Below are positions 31,301 through 39,771 of a stretch of DNA of 64,000 nt, piece by piece. Numbering within the stretch: the stretch's first letter is position 1; each line of letters opens with the position of its first letter. The stretch comes from Aphrocallistes beatrix. Its lineage: Eukaryota > Porifera > Hexactinellida > Sceptrulophora > Aphrocallistidae. The stretch spans positions 372,001-436,000 of the forward strand of contig OY725499.1 in assembly GCA_963281255.1 (NCBI GenBank), written 5' to 3'. The translations under genes were made by a program, and so were the position numbers. The notes beneath the pieces are model-generated. The model was not told the DNA's origin, made no database searches, and saw nothing but the letters and a program-made list of their open reading frames with translations.

Positions 31301-33031
31301 CGCATAGCTACATGGGAGGCCCGTGCATCCCTCCGTGTCACCTGGTCCCAACTGATCTATCTCCCGATTGTTTTCACTGTCTACGGCCTTCTTCTTGGTT
31401 CTGCATATAAACAAGCAAGCGAAGCTCTTCTCATCATTTCGGGTTTCTGTGTGTATAGTGTTGCAAGTGCTCTCTTTATGTTTCCAATAATGTTTACTTA
31501 CTACCAACCGACATTGAAGATTTATGCACAAGAGAGAGCAGATGGCGCTGGACATGCGTTTGACTTGTTGTTCCATGGCTTTGTCCGTTTTGTAAGTTGG
31601 GCTTTCTTACCGGTAGTGAGCTGTTGTGCTGTCCTCTACCTTTTCATTGTTCAATACTCATCTTATGACATTTGGGTGTTTTTTCAAGTGATGATTATCA
31701 ATTTGGCTTTGAATCACACGTGGATTGCGCTTTTAATGTTCATTATATTCTGTTTCCCTACAATTGCCCACCGAATCTCACCCATAGTGGCATCTGTTGC
31801 AGGTTTTGCTGGTGGATTTTTCGTACCCATTCATCTAATGCCCATTTATTACAAATTTCTTTTCTACATAAATCCCAATTTTTATGGTTTCTCAGCCAGT
31901 GCCAGGATAATCCTTGATAACCTCAAGCTAACTTGTCCCTACGAGTCCGAATTGGAATGTTACACCACTTCGGCTAACTACACCCTGCAACAGTTCGATT
32001 TTATAGATATCCAACCCTATCAGCATATCTTGATCCTCATGTGCATGACAGTCATTTTTCTCTTCTTAGCGCATACTGCGCTTTGGATAAGATACTTCAA
32101 TTGGAGGCAATTCTTGAAATGCAGCAAATCCGCGAAACATCTTGATATCGAGGATGGAGTTGACATGGACACGTATCTTGAAGGTTCAACTGAACATAAC
32201 CCATACACCATACCGAATAATGAAAAACGGCAATCTTCTGTCGGGCAAAATATTTCGAATGACTTTCATTGGGAATCTCCGATTGAAACAGGTGGGCAAG
32301 AATGGACAACATCAACGAAAAGATCTGCCCCACTATCAAATAATCGTTCAAGTATCATATCTGGCGAACAAAGTAGTTACTCCAATTTCATATTCGAGAA
32401 TCTTTCAAAAGAAAGTCCTTCAAAAAATAATTTCTCATCCCCAAATCTTGCTATTAGCCCTGATTCTGACACAAAATCTCGTAACATTATGATTGCAAAA
32501 CATCGATCTTTCAAGGTTCCACGGGCTGACGGTATTCAGGTTGAAAGTGAACTGGTACAATCTATTTCAATGACAAATCTAAGTTCGAATAAGAAACCAC
32601 GTTCATTACTGAAAAATCCGAATGAACAGATACGAGACCGCCAACAGAATATGTACCATCGTATTCAGGAATACAATCTTGTGTCGAAAGATATCGAAGA
32701 CGATGCAGTCAGGGATAGGGATCTGACTTTCAGAAAAAAATCTTCAAATTATTACCAAAATACAACGAAAAAAATTGATAAGAAACTATTTGAAGAACTG
32801 AATTTTTGCGAATTCGAATCTCACAAAAAGTTAGAACCTCTTTCTCGCAAGGTGTCAAAATTTGAAGTCGTCCACATAGATGGGTCTTCAACTTTGCCTA
32901 CAAAATTCGCCTCAAAAGATGATTTCGAGGACACTTTTATAGACTCGAAACAAGAGCCAGTTCGAAGTTTTGATGTACTAGGCGCCAACGAATCGAAAGG
33001 TCCGGAGTTAGTAAGGAGAAATAGTTTTTAG
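28307..33031 (+). CDS. NOTUM-like hydrolase fused to an ABCG-type transporter
   Basis: 1574 residues in one uninterrupted frame. Signal peptide ~1-25 (LILFFTLFFTLSTTNG). Residues ~26-440 are a NOTUM/pectin-acetylesterase-type hydrolase: FLESGGVC, LPYCTSDLWFG, FSGSSAGG with nucleophile Ser211, GDSSWF, a candidate Asp305 (SLYDIYLL) and His362 (SCLQHVF), all in the order of NOTUM's Ser-Asp-His triad. Multiple N-glycosylation sequons fit an outside location. A membrane pass lies at ~466-490. A linker leads to an ABCG nucleotide-binding domain: Walker A GPSGSGKT 710-717, signature LSGGQKRR from 820, Walker B LLFLDEPTSGLD with Asp844/Glu845. ABC2-type membrane segments follow (~1020-1275), then a ~300-residue serine-rich cytosolic tail. 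It is a half-transporter, so it should dimerise. Substrate unknown; family knowledge suggests lipids or lipid-linked molecules. ATG is 14 nt after TATTTAG. Confidence 0.92.
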   Translation: MNMFKLTNYLILFFTLFFTLSTTNGKLSWNRFKDPRALCNDYTRSGYFISSNVNHSLAQNKTKWVIFLESGGVCSTPDDCNYRYTKFRAEPTKNGNMTVSSLMSSLETFFSDELLSQGMEGYDILSTDPVLNPSFHDYIHVLLPYCTSDLWFGIGQDQNPIDPTPFSFSNTHTESFQFTFRGSVILNSLFTELNQTYKLNNASKVIFSGSSAGGIALFTHAKTLQTFLSPSTQFSVLGDSSWFINFQDSFEFINGSVLYYNLPAYPACRLLRHGVPCCISAPCMLTNNEFYPQNLKTLVFFSLYDIYLLNQTLGDQVSAENFLIFNILRIITELGGAMNHSLQLVESFNHDFSFIASSCLQHVFLATSSLWVEGPFGLFAETIQEEYINSVFSITVKPGIWTSYAIKLDGNSNESKTITIRDAITEWDSGAKIGYRDSCKSPHCNDRCPETLTLGLGTPFWPKSVQYTLIGVVLTIVIVCITIKLGMTLWYALIRRNQKRYVERHQKLRSKSVNSRGNTKSFQIMKCDPDDTVTLACLDIEYKVNISALAAKRLRYAEEDIEPLVLKSLDTINEDMLKTLDRKQMRRRHSGKMTQSMSTNDLQPFSPIHVQKESSFSSMGDFPDENPSTILLHNSPRRSTTMTFDDSPYKKKRLVKDDSMLFETLQRVASFPPESKSKKSFKNPLAQNSRTILKGISALFNPGELVAIMGPSGSGKTTLLDLLTGRRQVGEIKGSVFVNGFNVQSIRSWFVANTGYVLQQAQPFYEELTVRENLTFSAFMRLPSSMTLHHKLERVEEVLRETFLIDLGDTKVGRSGGPGLSGGQKRRLSVAVQLLKRPSLLFLDEPTSGLDASSSYELLTYLNHVAASDRTVIVTIHQPRFEIFHLFSKIILLCRGQIAYHGAPEKAYEVFVNAHKSFAYTRGIKLPDIEKHNPADVIMDILGSKESRSAILTYYRLTEESEAIYDAICEAQQKRKKYFGPVRYSQRFKGQKSSSFLARIATWEARASLRVTWSQLIYLPIVFTVYGLLLGSAYKQASEALLIISGFCVYSVASALFMFPIMFTYYQPTLKIYAQERADGAGHAFDLLFHGFVRFVSWAFLPVVSCCAVLYLFIVQYSSYDIWVFFQVMIINLALNHTWIALLMFIIFCFPTIAHRISPIVASVAGFAGGFFVPIHLMPIYYKFLFYINPNFYGFSASARIILDNLKLTCPYESELECYTTSANYTLQQFDFIDIQPYQHILILMCMTVIFLFLAHTALWIRYFNWRQFLKCSKSAKHLDIEDGVDMDTYLEGSTEHNPYTIPNNEKRQSSVGQNISNDFHWESPIETGGQEWTTSTKRSAPLSNNRSSIISGEQSSYSNFIFENLSKESPSKNNFSSPNLAISPDSDTKSRNIMIAKHRSFKVPRADGIQVESELVQSISMTNLSSNKKPRSLLKNPNEQIRDRQQNMYHRIQEYNLVSKDIEDDAVRDRDLTFRKKSSNYYQNTTKKIDKKLFEELNFCEFESHKKLEPLSRKVSKFEVVHIDGSSTLPTKFASKDDFEDTFIDSKQEPVRSFDVLGANESKGPELVRRNSF

Positions 33032-33283
33032 AGAACTTATGAGGTTGTGTTTTAATTTTTTATGATGTGTATATGTGCATGTTACCTTAATTTTTATATA
33101 TATATTTTGTATTTAACTATTTAGTCATTGTTTTATTTGTATATACCTATTTTGTTATTTATATCTTTTCTACTACATAGGTAAACATCTTTTTTGTAAA
33201 TATGATAGAGTTTGAGATATTTCTTTGTTTAATTTATACTTTTGACCTGATTAATTCTGGATTAAAGGACAATTAACATATAT

Positions 33284-33366
33284 CTCTATCTCTTTCCTTG
33301 TACAATTTTTTTATTCGTATAAAAAAATGTATATAGTATAAAAATTGTACAAGGGAAGAGATAGAG
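33284..33366. ncRNA. hairpin with 27-bp arms (possible small-RNA precursor or tiny MITE)
   Basis: 33284-33310 and 33340-33366 are inverted copies with one mismatch, separated by 29 bases. It lies about 250 bases after the transporter stop. Arm and loop sizes fit a microRNA-like precursor, but a mini-transposon is equally possible. No expression evidence. Confidence 0.35.
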
Positions 33367-33561
33367 CGCTAAAACTTTTCGGGTGCCCCTTAGGACAATG
33401 TTTTATATAAAATTATTGTCTCTATCCATTTATCAAATTGCTTAAATGATACCATTTATTGAAACATATTTTTATCTAATTTTTCATCAGGTAGAAAATA
33501 GAGTAATAAACTAATATTCACCCCTGTTACTCTGTGAGGATGTATGGTGACTTGTAATATA

Positions 33562-34205
33562 CACTACCTGGACTAAAGTATTCTACCACCACGAAAACCT
33601 CCATACTACAAAGAGTGGGTTTATTCGTAAAGGAATATGTACTCAAACTGTAGGAATAACTCTATTTTTGCTTTCAAATTCGTAAACCGCACATCCGAAT
33701 TACTCATTTTTGAAAGTTTCAACACAAAGACTTACTCTCATGTAGAAAATTATTAACCTGTGCCATTTTGTGTCACTAATCGCCATCATATATAATGATC
33801 GTGACTAGGGACAAGTAACATCAGATATCAGAAGTAGATATTTTAAAACTTGGTAGTTGGTAATTGAGTAATTAGTAGAATGTATAGATCAGAGGCCGGC
33901 AACCTTTTGAATGAAGTGTGCCAGTTTACCTATAATGTCAGTATATTTATGACCTTGTGTGCCAGTGGTACGCCTGCCTAGGGTTACCGACCCCTGAATA
34001 TACATAAATGTCGGTCTGTCGACCCACATATATTTTCAATTCCGCGTGCCATAGGTTGCCGACCCCTGGTATAGATTATTAATTTGAAATCAAAAATAGA
34101 ATCATTCCTACAATTTGAGTTAATATTCCTTTATGAATAGACCCACTTTGATAGTCTTTGTATGAAGGTTTTCGTGGTGATCGAATACTTTTGTCCAGGC
34201 TGCAG
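33562..34205. mobile_element. Tc1-like element with ~120-bp inverted ends
   Basis: Left CACTACCTGGACTAAAGTAT, right ATACTTTTGTCCAGG; inverted similarity continues through ACCACCACGAAAACCT and AATAGAGT-like blocks. TA on the left; the right terminus has mutated. It is interrupted by the hAT-like MITE at 33890-34068. Confidence 0.78.
33890..34068. mobile_element. hAT-like MITE nested in a Tc1-like element
   Basis: Ends CAGAGGCCGGCAACCT and complement of CAGGGGTCGGCAACCT. Perfect 8-bp repeat GTATAGAT at 33882-33889 and 34069-34076. Confidence 0.9.
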
Positions 34206-34424
34206 ATATTACGCGTATACCTAACATTATTCTTATGCTCATTGCTCAACCAACTTGAAGAGTTTAATTGATGTAAAGGGTACGTAAATGGCACATAATT
34301 ATATCAATAGGTTTACACTAAAATAGTGATTACCTGTTAAGTCACTGCCTATTGCAATCTTGCATTATGTACAGTGGTCTTTAAACAATATCATTCAAAA
34401 TAGAGATATTTAGAGGTTTTTAAA

Positions 34425-36107
34425 ATGGCAAGTTTATCCGCAACTAATGATCCTGAAGTTCAAGTGAATCAAGACGACGTTATTTCACCTTCGAATCCAT
34501 CAATAAGTGACGAAACAATCAAAGAAACGAACTTAGGTGAAGTAGATTTATTCCCAGGTTTAGAACAAGCAACTGCTAGCTTATGCGAGAACGGAATCAT
34601 ATTTAGGTTAATTGATTGTAATTCGAGTGTACGATCAAAAAGTTTTTCAGTGAAGCGTGAAAAGCTTAAAGCAGAATCATTGAAAAGTGAATTTAGTGAT
34701 ATTCCTCAGAAATGTATCATCATCAAGTGGGAGGATTTTCTTAATTGTCGTATTGTCAACGCGGAAAGTAAACAAAACCCCAATCTTCTTGAAATTATAA
34801 GCTACGAAGTGTGTGCGATAGCCAAAAAGTGTAAAAAGCGTTCTCGTTCGGTTTTACGGTTTTCTCCTTCACCGCTACCTGAAGATGGAAGTATAGAGCC
34901 TCTTTGGATCGATAAAATAATCCTAGCTAGTCGAAAATATGTACAAAGACATTACAAAGTAGTTAGGATGTTACGCGATGAGGAACTACTTGCCAAAAAG
35001 CGCGTTTTGGTGCTGTTAAATCCAGTGAGTGGTAAGGGTATGGCGCTCAAGATATTCCGTCAACAAATCGAACCCTTTCTGATTGAGGCAGGCATCGATT
35101 TCGAACTTTTCGTGTCAGAGAGAGTCGGTCATGTTAGAGATACGCTGAGGGAGAACTCTCTAGATCAATGGGATGCATTTCTGTTTGTAAGTGGTGATGG
35201 CCTCCTTAATGAAGGCATAAACGGTTTACTTTCTCGTGATGATGCCCATGTCGCCATTCAAAAGCCCATCGGCATATTACCATGTGGTTCAGGAAATGCC
35301 GTTGCTAGTGTCACTCTTTACTATTCGCATGAATTTTACTCTCCTTTAAATGCAGCTTTTATCTTTGCCAAAGGTCTCCACAACTCCTCCGAATGCCTTG
35401 ATATTGCCATTCTCACACAGGGTGAGAGAAAATCATACTTTTTCTTGGACATTGCTTGGGGTATAGTGGCTGATGTTGGTACAGAGACTGAAGTACTAAG
35501 GAGAATGGGCGAGGTACGATTCATTTTAGGCGCTTTATGGAGAATTTTAAAAAGACGCATATATCAAGCTGATTTATCTTATCTTCCTTATGATGATTCC
35601 TCACCAGTAGAAGGAAAAAGTCCCTCTGAAATTGAAAACATTCCCAGCGATAACCCTTCAGATTCCCTTCCAAAAGAGAAAGAAATATCGCCAGAAAATA
35701 CAAGTGATATCGTATCTAAACCAGGCGACAATGCAAATTCATCTTGGATTCAATTTCCAGGTCCTTTCACCAATGTTACTCTAACTCTATTGCCTCTAAT
35801 TGCTCATGACCTCTTTATAGCCCCAAATCATGAGTTTGGAAAAGGATTTTTCACTTTAACAGTCTTGCCGTATGAAAATATTCGCCGCCGAGATATTCTT
35901 CGAATGTTAGGTAGCATGAGTGATGGAAGCATTGATGGATTACAAGGCATTCATTTCATAAAAGTGAAAGCATTCCGTTTCAGGCCTACCTTCCCCCTAA
36001 ATGGATATATGACTTTTGATGGAGAACATGCTCAATATGCGGAAATCACTGCCGAATTGAGTAATTATAAACTGTGTATGCCAAATCTTTTTGATAGGGA
36101 CGACTAA
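34425..36107 (+). CDS. sphingosine-kinase-like lipid kinase, copy 1
   Basis: 560 residues, intronless. DAGK-type lipid kinase fold, most like sphingosine kinase, which makes sphingosine 1-phosphate. NPVSGKG at 199-205 is the glycine-rich phosphate loop, SGDGLLNEGINGL from 256 (Asp258) is the C2-type catalytic motif, PCGSGNA at 286-292 follows, and the C-terminal FPLNGYMTFDGE is the C5-type region. SGDG rather than GGDG favours sphingosine kinase over ceramide or diacylglycerol kinase. The first ~100 residues are acidic and unplaced. A ~65-residue polar insert (VEGKSPSEIENIPS...) lies between the catalytic blocks, as in other sphingosine kinases. ATG follows TATTTAG by 11 nt. Nearly identical to the next gene. 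Confidence 0.88.
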   Translation: MASLSATNDPEVQVNQDDVISPSNPSISDETIKETNLGEVDLFPGLEQATASLCENGIIFRLIDCNSSVRSKSFSVKREKLKAESLKSEFSDIPQKCIIIKWEDFLNCRIVNAESKQNPNLLEIISYEVCAIAKKCKKRSRSVLRFSPSPLPEDGSIEPLWIDKIILASRKYVQRHYKVVRMLRDEELLAKKRVLVLLNPVSGKGMALKIFRQQIEPFLIEAGIDFELFVSERVGHVRDTLRENSLDQWDAFLFVSGDGLLNEGINGLLSRDDAHVAIQKPIGILPCGSGNAVASVTLYYSHEFYSPLNAAFIFAKGLHNSSECLDIAILTQGERKSYFFLDIAWGIVADVGTETEVLRRMGEVRFILGALWRILKRRIYQADLSYLPYDDSSPVEGKSPSEIENIPSDNPSDSLPKEKEISPENTSDIVSKPGDNANSSWIQFPGPFTNVTLTLLPLIAHDLFIAPNHEFGKGFFTLTVLPYENIRRRDILRMLGSMSDGSIDGLQGIHFIKVKAFRFRPTFPLNGYMTFDGEHAQYAEITAELSNYKLCMPNLFDRDD

Positions 36108-36121
36108 ATTGTTAGTAAATT

Positions 36122-36152
36122 CCTTTTATTTTATTTTATTTTATTTTATTTG
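36122..36152. repeat. (TTTTA)n tract after copy 1, duplicated after copy 2
   Basis: The same pentamer tract follows copy 2 at about 38036-38064 as part of the tandem duplication. Confidence 0.85.
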
Positions 36153-36338
36153 TTATCTATTATTATTTATTGCATAAACTGTGTGTTATAAAAAACTTTT
36201 CGATCTTGAGCATTTAATTGTAGCATGGCCATAGGAAGCAATTTGACTGTTAAGGTCATGGCCTTACCACTTTTGCATTAACCGCAGTGGTCTTTAAACA
36301 ATATCATCCAAAATAGAGATATTTATAGGTTTTTAGAA

Positions 36339-38021
36339 ATGGCAAGTTTATCCGCAACTAATGATCCTGAAGTTCAAGTGAATCAAGACGACGTTATTTC
36401 ACCTTCGAATCCATCAATAAGTGACGAAACAATCAAAGAAACGAATTTAGGTGAAGTAGATTTATTCCCAGGTCTAGAACAAGCAACTGCTAGCTTATGC
36501 GAGAACGGAATCATATTTAGGTTAGTTGATTGTAATTCGAGTGTACGATCAAAAAGTTTTTCGGTGAAGCATGAAAAGCTTAAAGCAGAATCATTGAAAA
36601 GTGAATTTAGTGATATTCCTCAGAAATGTATCATCATCAAGTGGGAGGATTTTCTTAATTGTCGTATTGTCAACGCGGAAAGTAAACAAAACCCCAATCT
36701 TCTTGAAATTATAAGCTACGAAGTGTGTGCGATAGCCAAAAAGTGTAAAAAGCGTTCTCGTTCGGTTTTACGGTTTTCTCCTTCACCGCTACCTGAAGAT
36801 GGAAGTATAGAGCCTCTTTGGATCGATAAAATAATCCTAGCTAGTCGAAAATATGTACAAAGACATTACAAAGTAGTTAGGATGTTAAGCGATGAGGAAC
36901 TACTTGCCAAAAAGCGCGTTTTGGTGCTGTTAAATCCAGTGAGTGGTAAGGGTATGGCGCTCAAGATATTCCGTCAACAAATCGAACCATTTCTGATTGA
37001 GGCAGGCATCGATTTCGAACTTTTCGTGTCAGAGAGAGTCGGCCATGTTAGAGATACGCTGAGAGAGAACTCTCTAGATAAATGGGATGCATTTCTGTTT
37101 GTAAGTGGTGATGGCCTCCTTAATGAAGGCATTAACGGTTTACTTTCTCGTGATGATGCCCACCTCGCCATTCAAAAGCCCATCGGTATATTACCATGTG
37201 GTTCAGGAAATGCCGTTGCTAGTGTCACTCTTTACTATTCGCATGAATTTTACTCTCCTTTAAATGCAGCTTTTATCTTTGCCAAAGGTCTCCACAACTC
37301 CTCCGAATGCCTTGATATTGCCATTCTCACACAGGGTGAGAGAAAATCATACTTTTTCTTGGACATTGCTTGGGGTATAGTGGCTGATGTTGATACGGAG
37401 ACTGAAGTACTAAGGAGAATGGGCGAGGTACGATTCATTTTAGGCGCTTTATGGAGAATTTTAAAAAGACGCATATATCAAGCTGATTTATCCTATCTTC
37501 CTTTTGATGATTCCTCACCAGTAGAAGGAAAAAGTCCCTCTGAAATTGAAAACATTCCCAGCGATAACCCTTCAGATTCCCTTCCAAAAGAGAAAGAAAT
37601 ATCGCCAGAAAATACAAGTGATATCGTATCTAAACCAGGCGACAATGCAAATTCATCTTGGATTCAATTTCCAGGACCTTTCACCAATGTAACTCTAACT
37701 CTATTGCCTCTAATTGGTCATGACCTCTTTATAGCCCCAAATCATGAGTTTGGAAAAGGATTCTTCACTTTAACAGTCTTGCCGTATGAAAATATCCGCC
37801 GCCGAGATATTCTTCGAATGTTAGGTAGCATGAGTGATGGAAACATTGATGGATTACAAGGTATTCATTTCATAAAAGTGAAAGCATTCCGTTTCAGGCC
37901 TACCTTTCCCCTAAATGGATATATGACTTTTGATGGAGAACAAGCTCAATATGCAGAAATCACTGCCGAATTGAGTAATTATAAACTGTGTATGCCAAAT
38001 CTTTTTGATAAGGACAGCTAA
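36339..38021 (+). CDS. sphingosine-kinase-like lipid kinase, copy 2
   Basis: 560 residues, 12 substitutions against copy 1 (about 98% identical), none in NPVSGKG, SGDGLLNEGINGL or PCGSGNA, so both copies look active. Changes include Arg185Ser next to the phosphate-loop strand, Gln247Lys and Gly354Asp. The repeat period is 1914 bases and takes in about 50 bases before the ATG (GTGGTCTTTAAACAATATCA) and about 150 bases after the stop, including (TTTTA)n. The start context differs: here TTTATAGGTTTTTAG precedes the ATG, giving an additional acceptor-like AG two bases from the start. Confidence 0.88.
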   Translation: MASLSATNDPEVQVNQDDVISPSNPSISDETIKETNLGEVDLFPGLEQATASLCENGIIFRLVDCNSSVRSKSFSVKHEKLKAESLKSEFSDIPQKCIIIKWEDFLNCRIVNAESKQNPNLLEIISYEVCAIAKKCKKRSRSVLRFSPSPLPEDGSIEPLWIDKIILASRKYVQRHYKVVRMLSDEELLAKKRVLVLLNPVSGKGMALKIFRQQIEPFLIEAGIDFELFVSERVGHVRDTLRENSLDKWDAFLFVSGDGLLNEGINGLLSRDDAHLAIQKPIGILPCGSGNAVASVTLYYSHEFYSPLNAAFIFAKGLHNSSECLDIAILTQGERKSYFFLDIAWGIVADVDTETEVLRRMGEVRFILGALWRILKRRIYQADLSYLPFDDSSPVEGKSPSEIENIPSDNPSDSLPKEKEISPENTSDIVSKPGDNANSSWIQFPGPFTNVTLTLLPLIGHDLFIAPNHEFGKGFFTLTVLPYENIRRRDILRMLGSMSDGNIDGLQGIHFIKVKAFRFRPTFPLNGYMTFDGEQAQYAEITAELSNYKLCMPNLFDKDS

Positions 38022-38418
38022 ATTGTTAGTAAATTCCTTTTATTTTATTTTATTTTATTTTATTTGTTAGTATTATTATTCATTGCATAAACTGTGTGTT
38101 ATAAAAGCACTTTTCGATCTTGGGCATTTAATTCTACCATAACCATAGGAACCAATGCGACTGTTAAGGTCATAAGATACGTACATACGACTTATAAAGG
38201 AATAGCATATCACTAATTATGTGCTACTGGAGGATTTTTGCAATACATATACACAATTAAAATATAATAAAAAATAAGGAACCGTTAAAGGAGCTTTGAG
38301 GCTCAGAGGGATAGAAATATTAAGGAGCCCAGGGCTGCATTAAGGGGGCTATGGGTTCTGCAGCACCAGGCCCTGAGGGGGACCATTAAGGTACCGCATA
38401 GCCAGTGGACCTCTAGAG

Positions 38419-38782
38419 CAGTGGTGGGTAACCTTAATCCTTAAGTGGGCCACAATTGGGGTCTCGCGGGCCCCAAATCTGTCAGTTCTTTTTACGGATA
38501 CATCACCATGGCCATAGCAAGAACTGACTTTAGAAACCTATCTGGAAGCAATGTAACAACTAAAATTATACTAATAAATGCAAAAATAACTAAGTAAAAT
38601 AAATTGAATCATTATATAATGATTATAGAGAATATATTGATATTCAGGATCAATTTCACACCAGAATTAGGCGGGCCCATTTTGTATTACAATCACAAAC
38701 ACGCGGGCCCCATAATAGAGTGCTTGAAAAGAGTCGCGGGCCATCAAATTTTGTCTCGCAGGCCCAAGGTTGCCCACCGCTG
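38419..38782. mobile_element. hAT-like MITE with perfect 8-bp TSD
   Basis: Ends CAGTGGTGGGTAACCTT and complement of CAGCGGTGGGCAACCTT. CTCTAGAG at 38411-38418 and 38783-38790. Confidence 0.9.
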
Positions 38783-38865
38783 CTCTAGAGAGTTTTGCCC
38801 TGTATAGGGACCCGAGATTTTGGTCAGCACGAGGGCACAGACGACCCTTAATGCGGCCCTGAAAC

Positions 38866-39081
38866 AGGGCATGCCGAATTTTCTGGACGGGACGGAACCA
38901 TCAGGTACCTAATTTCCGGGAGGGGACGAGTCAAGATGCCTAATCTCCGGGGACGGGACAGAGAAGGTACCTAATTTCCGGGACGGGACGGGTTAAGATG
39001 CCTAATTTCCGGAACGGGACGGGTTAAGATACCTAATTCCCGAGACGGGATCCCGTCCCGTCCCGGAAATTAGGTATGCCC
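38866..39081. mobile_element. GGGACGGG-rich inverted-repeat element, 8-bp TSD
   Basis: Left GGGCATGCCGAATTTTC, right complement of GGGCATACCTAATTTCC, flanked by CCTGAAAC at 38858-38865 and 39082-39089. The interior repeats a ~30-base unit TAATTTCCGGGACGGGAC. A related hairpin lies in the NUP214 intron. Confidence 0.75.
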
Positions 39082-39303
39082 CCTGAAACAAGCCTGTGGC
39101 CAAGGGCCTGCTGGCAGACCCAGTAAAGTTGAACAGGCCTGTCACTGTAGATTTGCCGTTTTAGGTTGCTAGGCTGCTACAGATCTAATTGGCCTTGCTG
39201 TTCCGAGGCTTTAGTTTGAGATAAGGTGCCAACGTGTATCTATATATAAGGGTCGATCTACTTAGTATATACTTGATGTATTAGCATACATGCCAACTGA
39301 GGT

Positions 39304-39493
39304 ATTAAAAAGTCCATTGCGCATGCGCAATCGTCACACTGCGCATGATCAATTGACACATTGCGCATTATCAATTGTACATTGCGAACGATTGGTTGGA
39401 CTAAGTCCATTCCGCATCGCAATCGTCACATTGTAATTGACCAATTGATCATGCGCAATGTGACGATTGCGAACGTGCAATGGACTTTTTAAT
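39304..39493. mobile_element. palindromic MITE inserted in a family A copy
   Basis: ATTAAAAAGTCCATTGCGCA at the left is inverted at the right (GCAATGGACTTTTTAAT). It separates the left tip of family A (TACATGCCAACT, 39290) from the rest (GCCAACTGTCGCG, 39498 on). Confidence 0.75.
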
Positions 39494-39497
39494 ATTT

Positions 39498-39720
39498 GGC
39501 CAACTGTCGCGTTCTTTGCGATCGTCCCGCTTTTTCACTCTTCTATTGAGGTAATTATCACGAGTCCCGTTTTAACATGAAAAGTCTCCATTATGTCCCG
39601 TTTGAGTTTACGAAATAAAAAAGTATTAAGCATGGGCTTAATACTTTTTTATTTCGTCCCACCATTTCCACTAAATTTAGCGGCGCTGCGCCCGCTTTTA
39701 TGATGTTTCAAGTTGGCATC
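39498..39720. repeat. family A copy, right part
   Basis: CCAACTGTCGCG through ATGATGTTTCAAGTTGGCAT; ends about 50 bases before the NUP214 start. Confidence 0.6.
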
Positions 39721-39771
39721 TAACTTATTACCTATTTTTAGATTTGTTGTTTTAGCTATTCTAGCGTGAAT

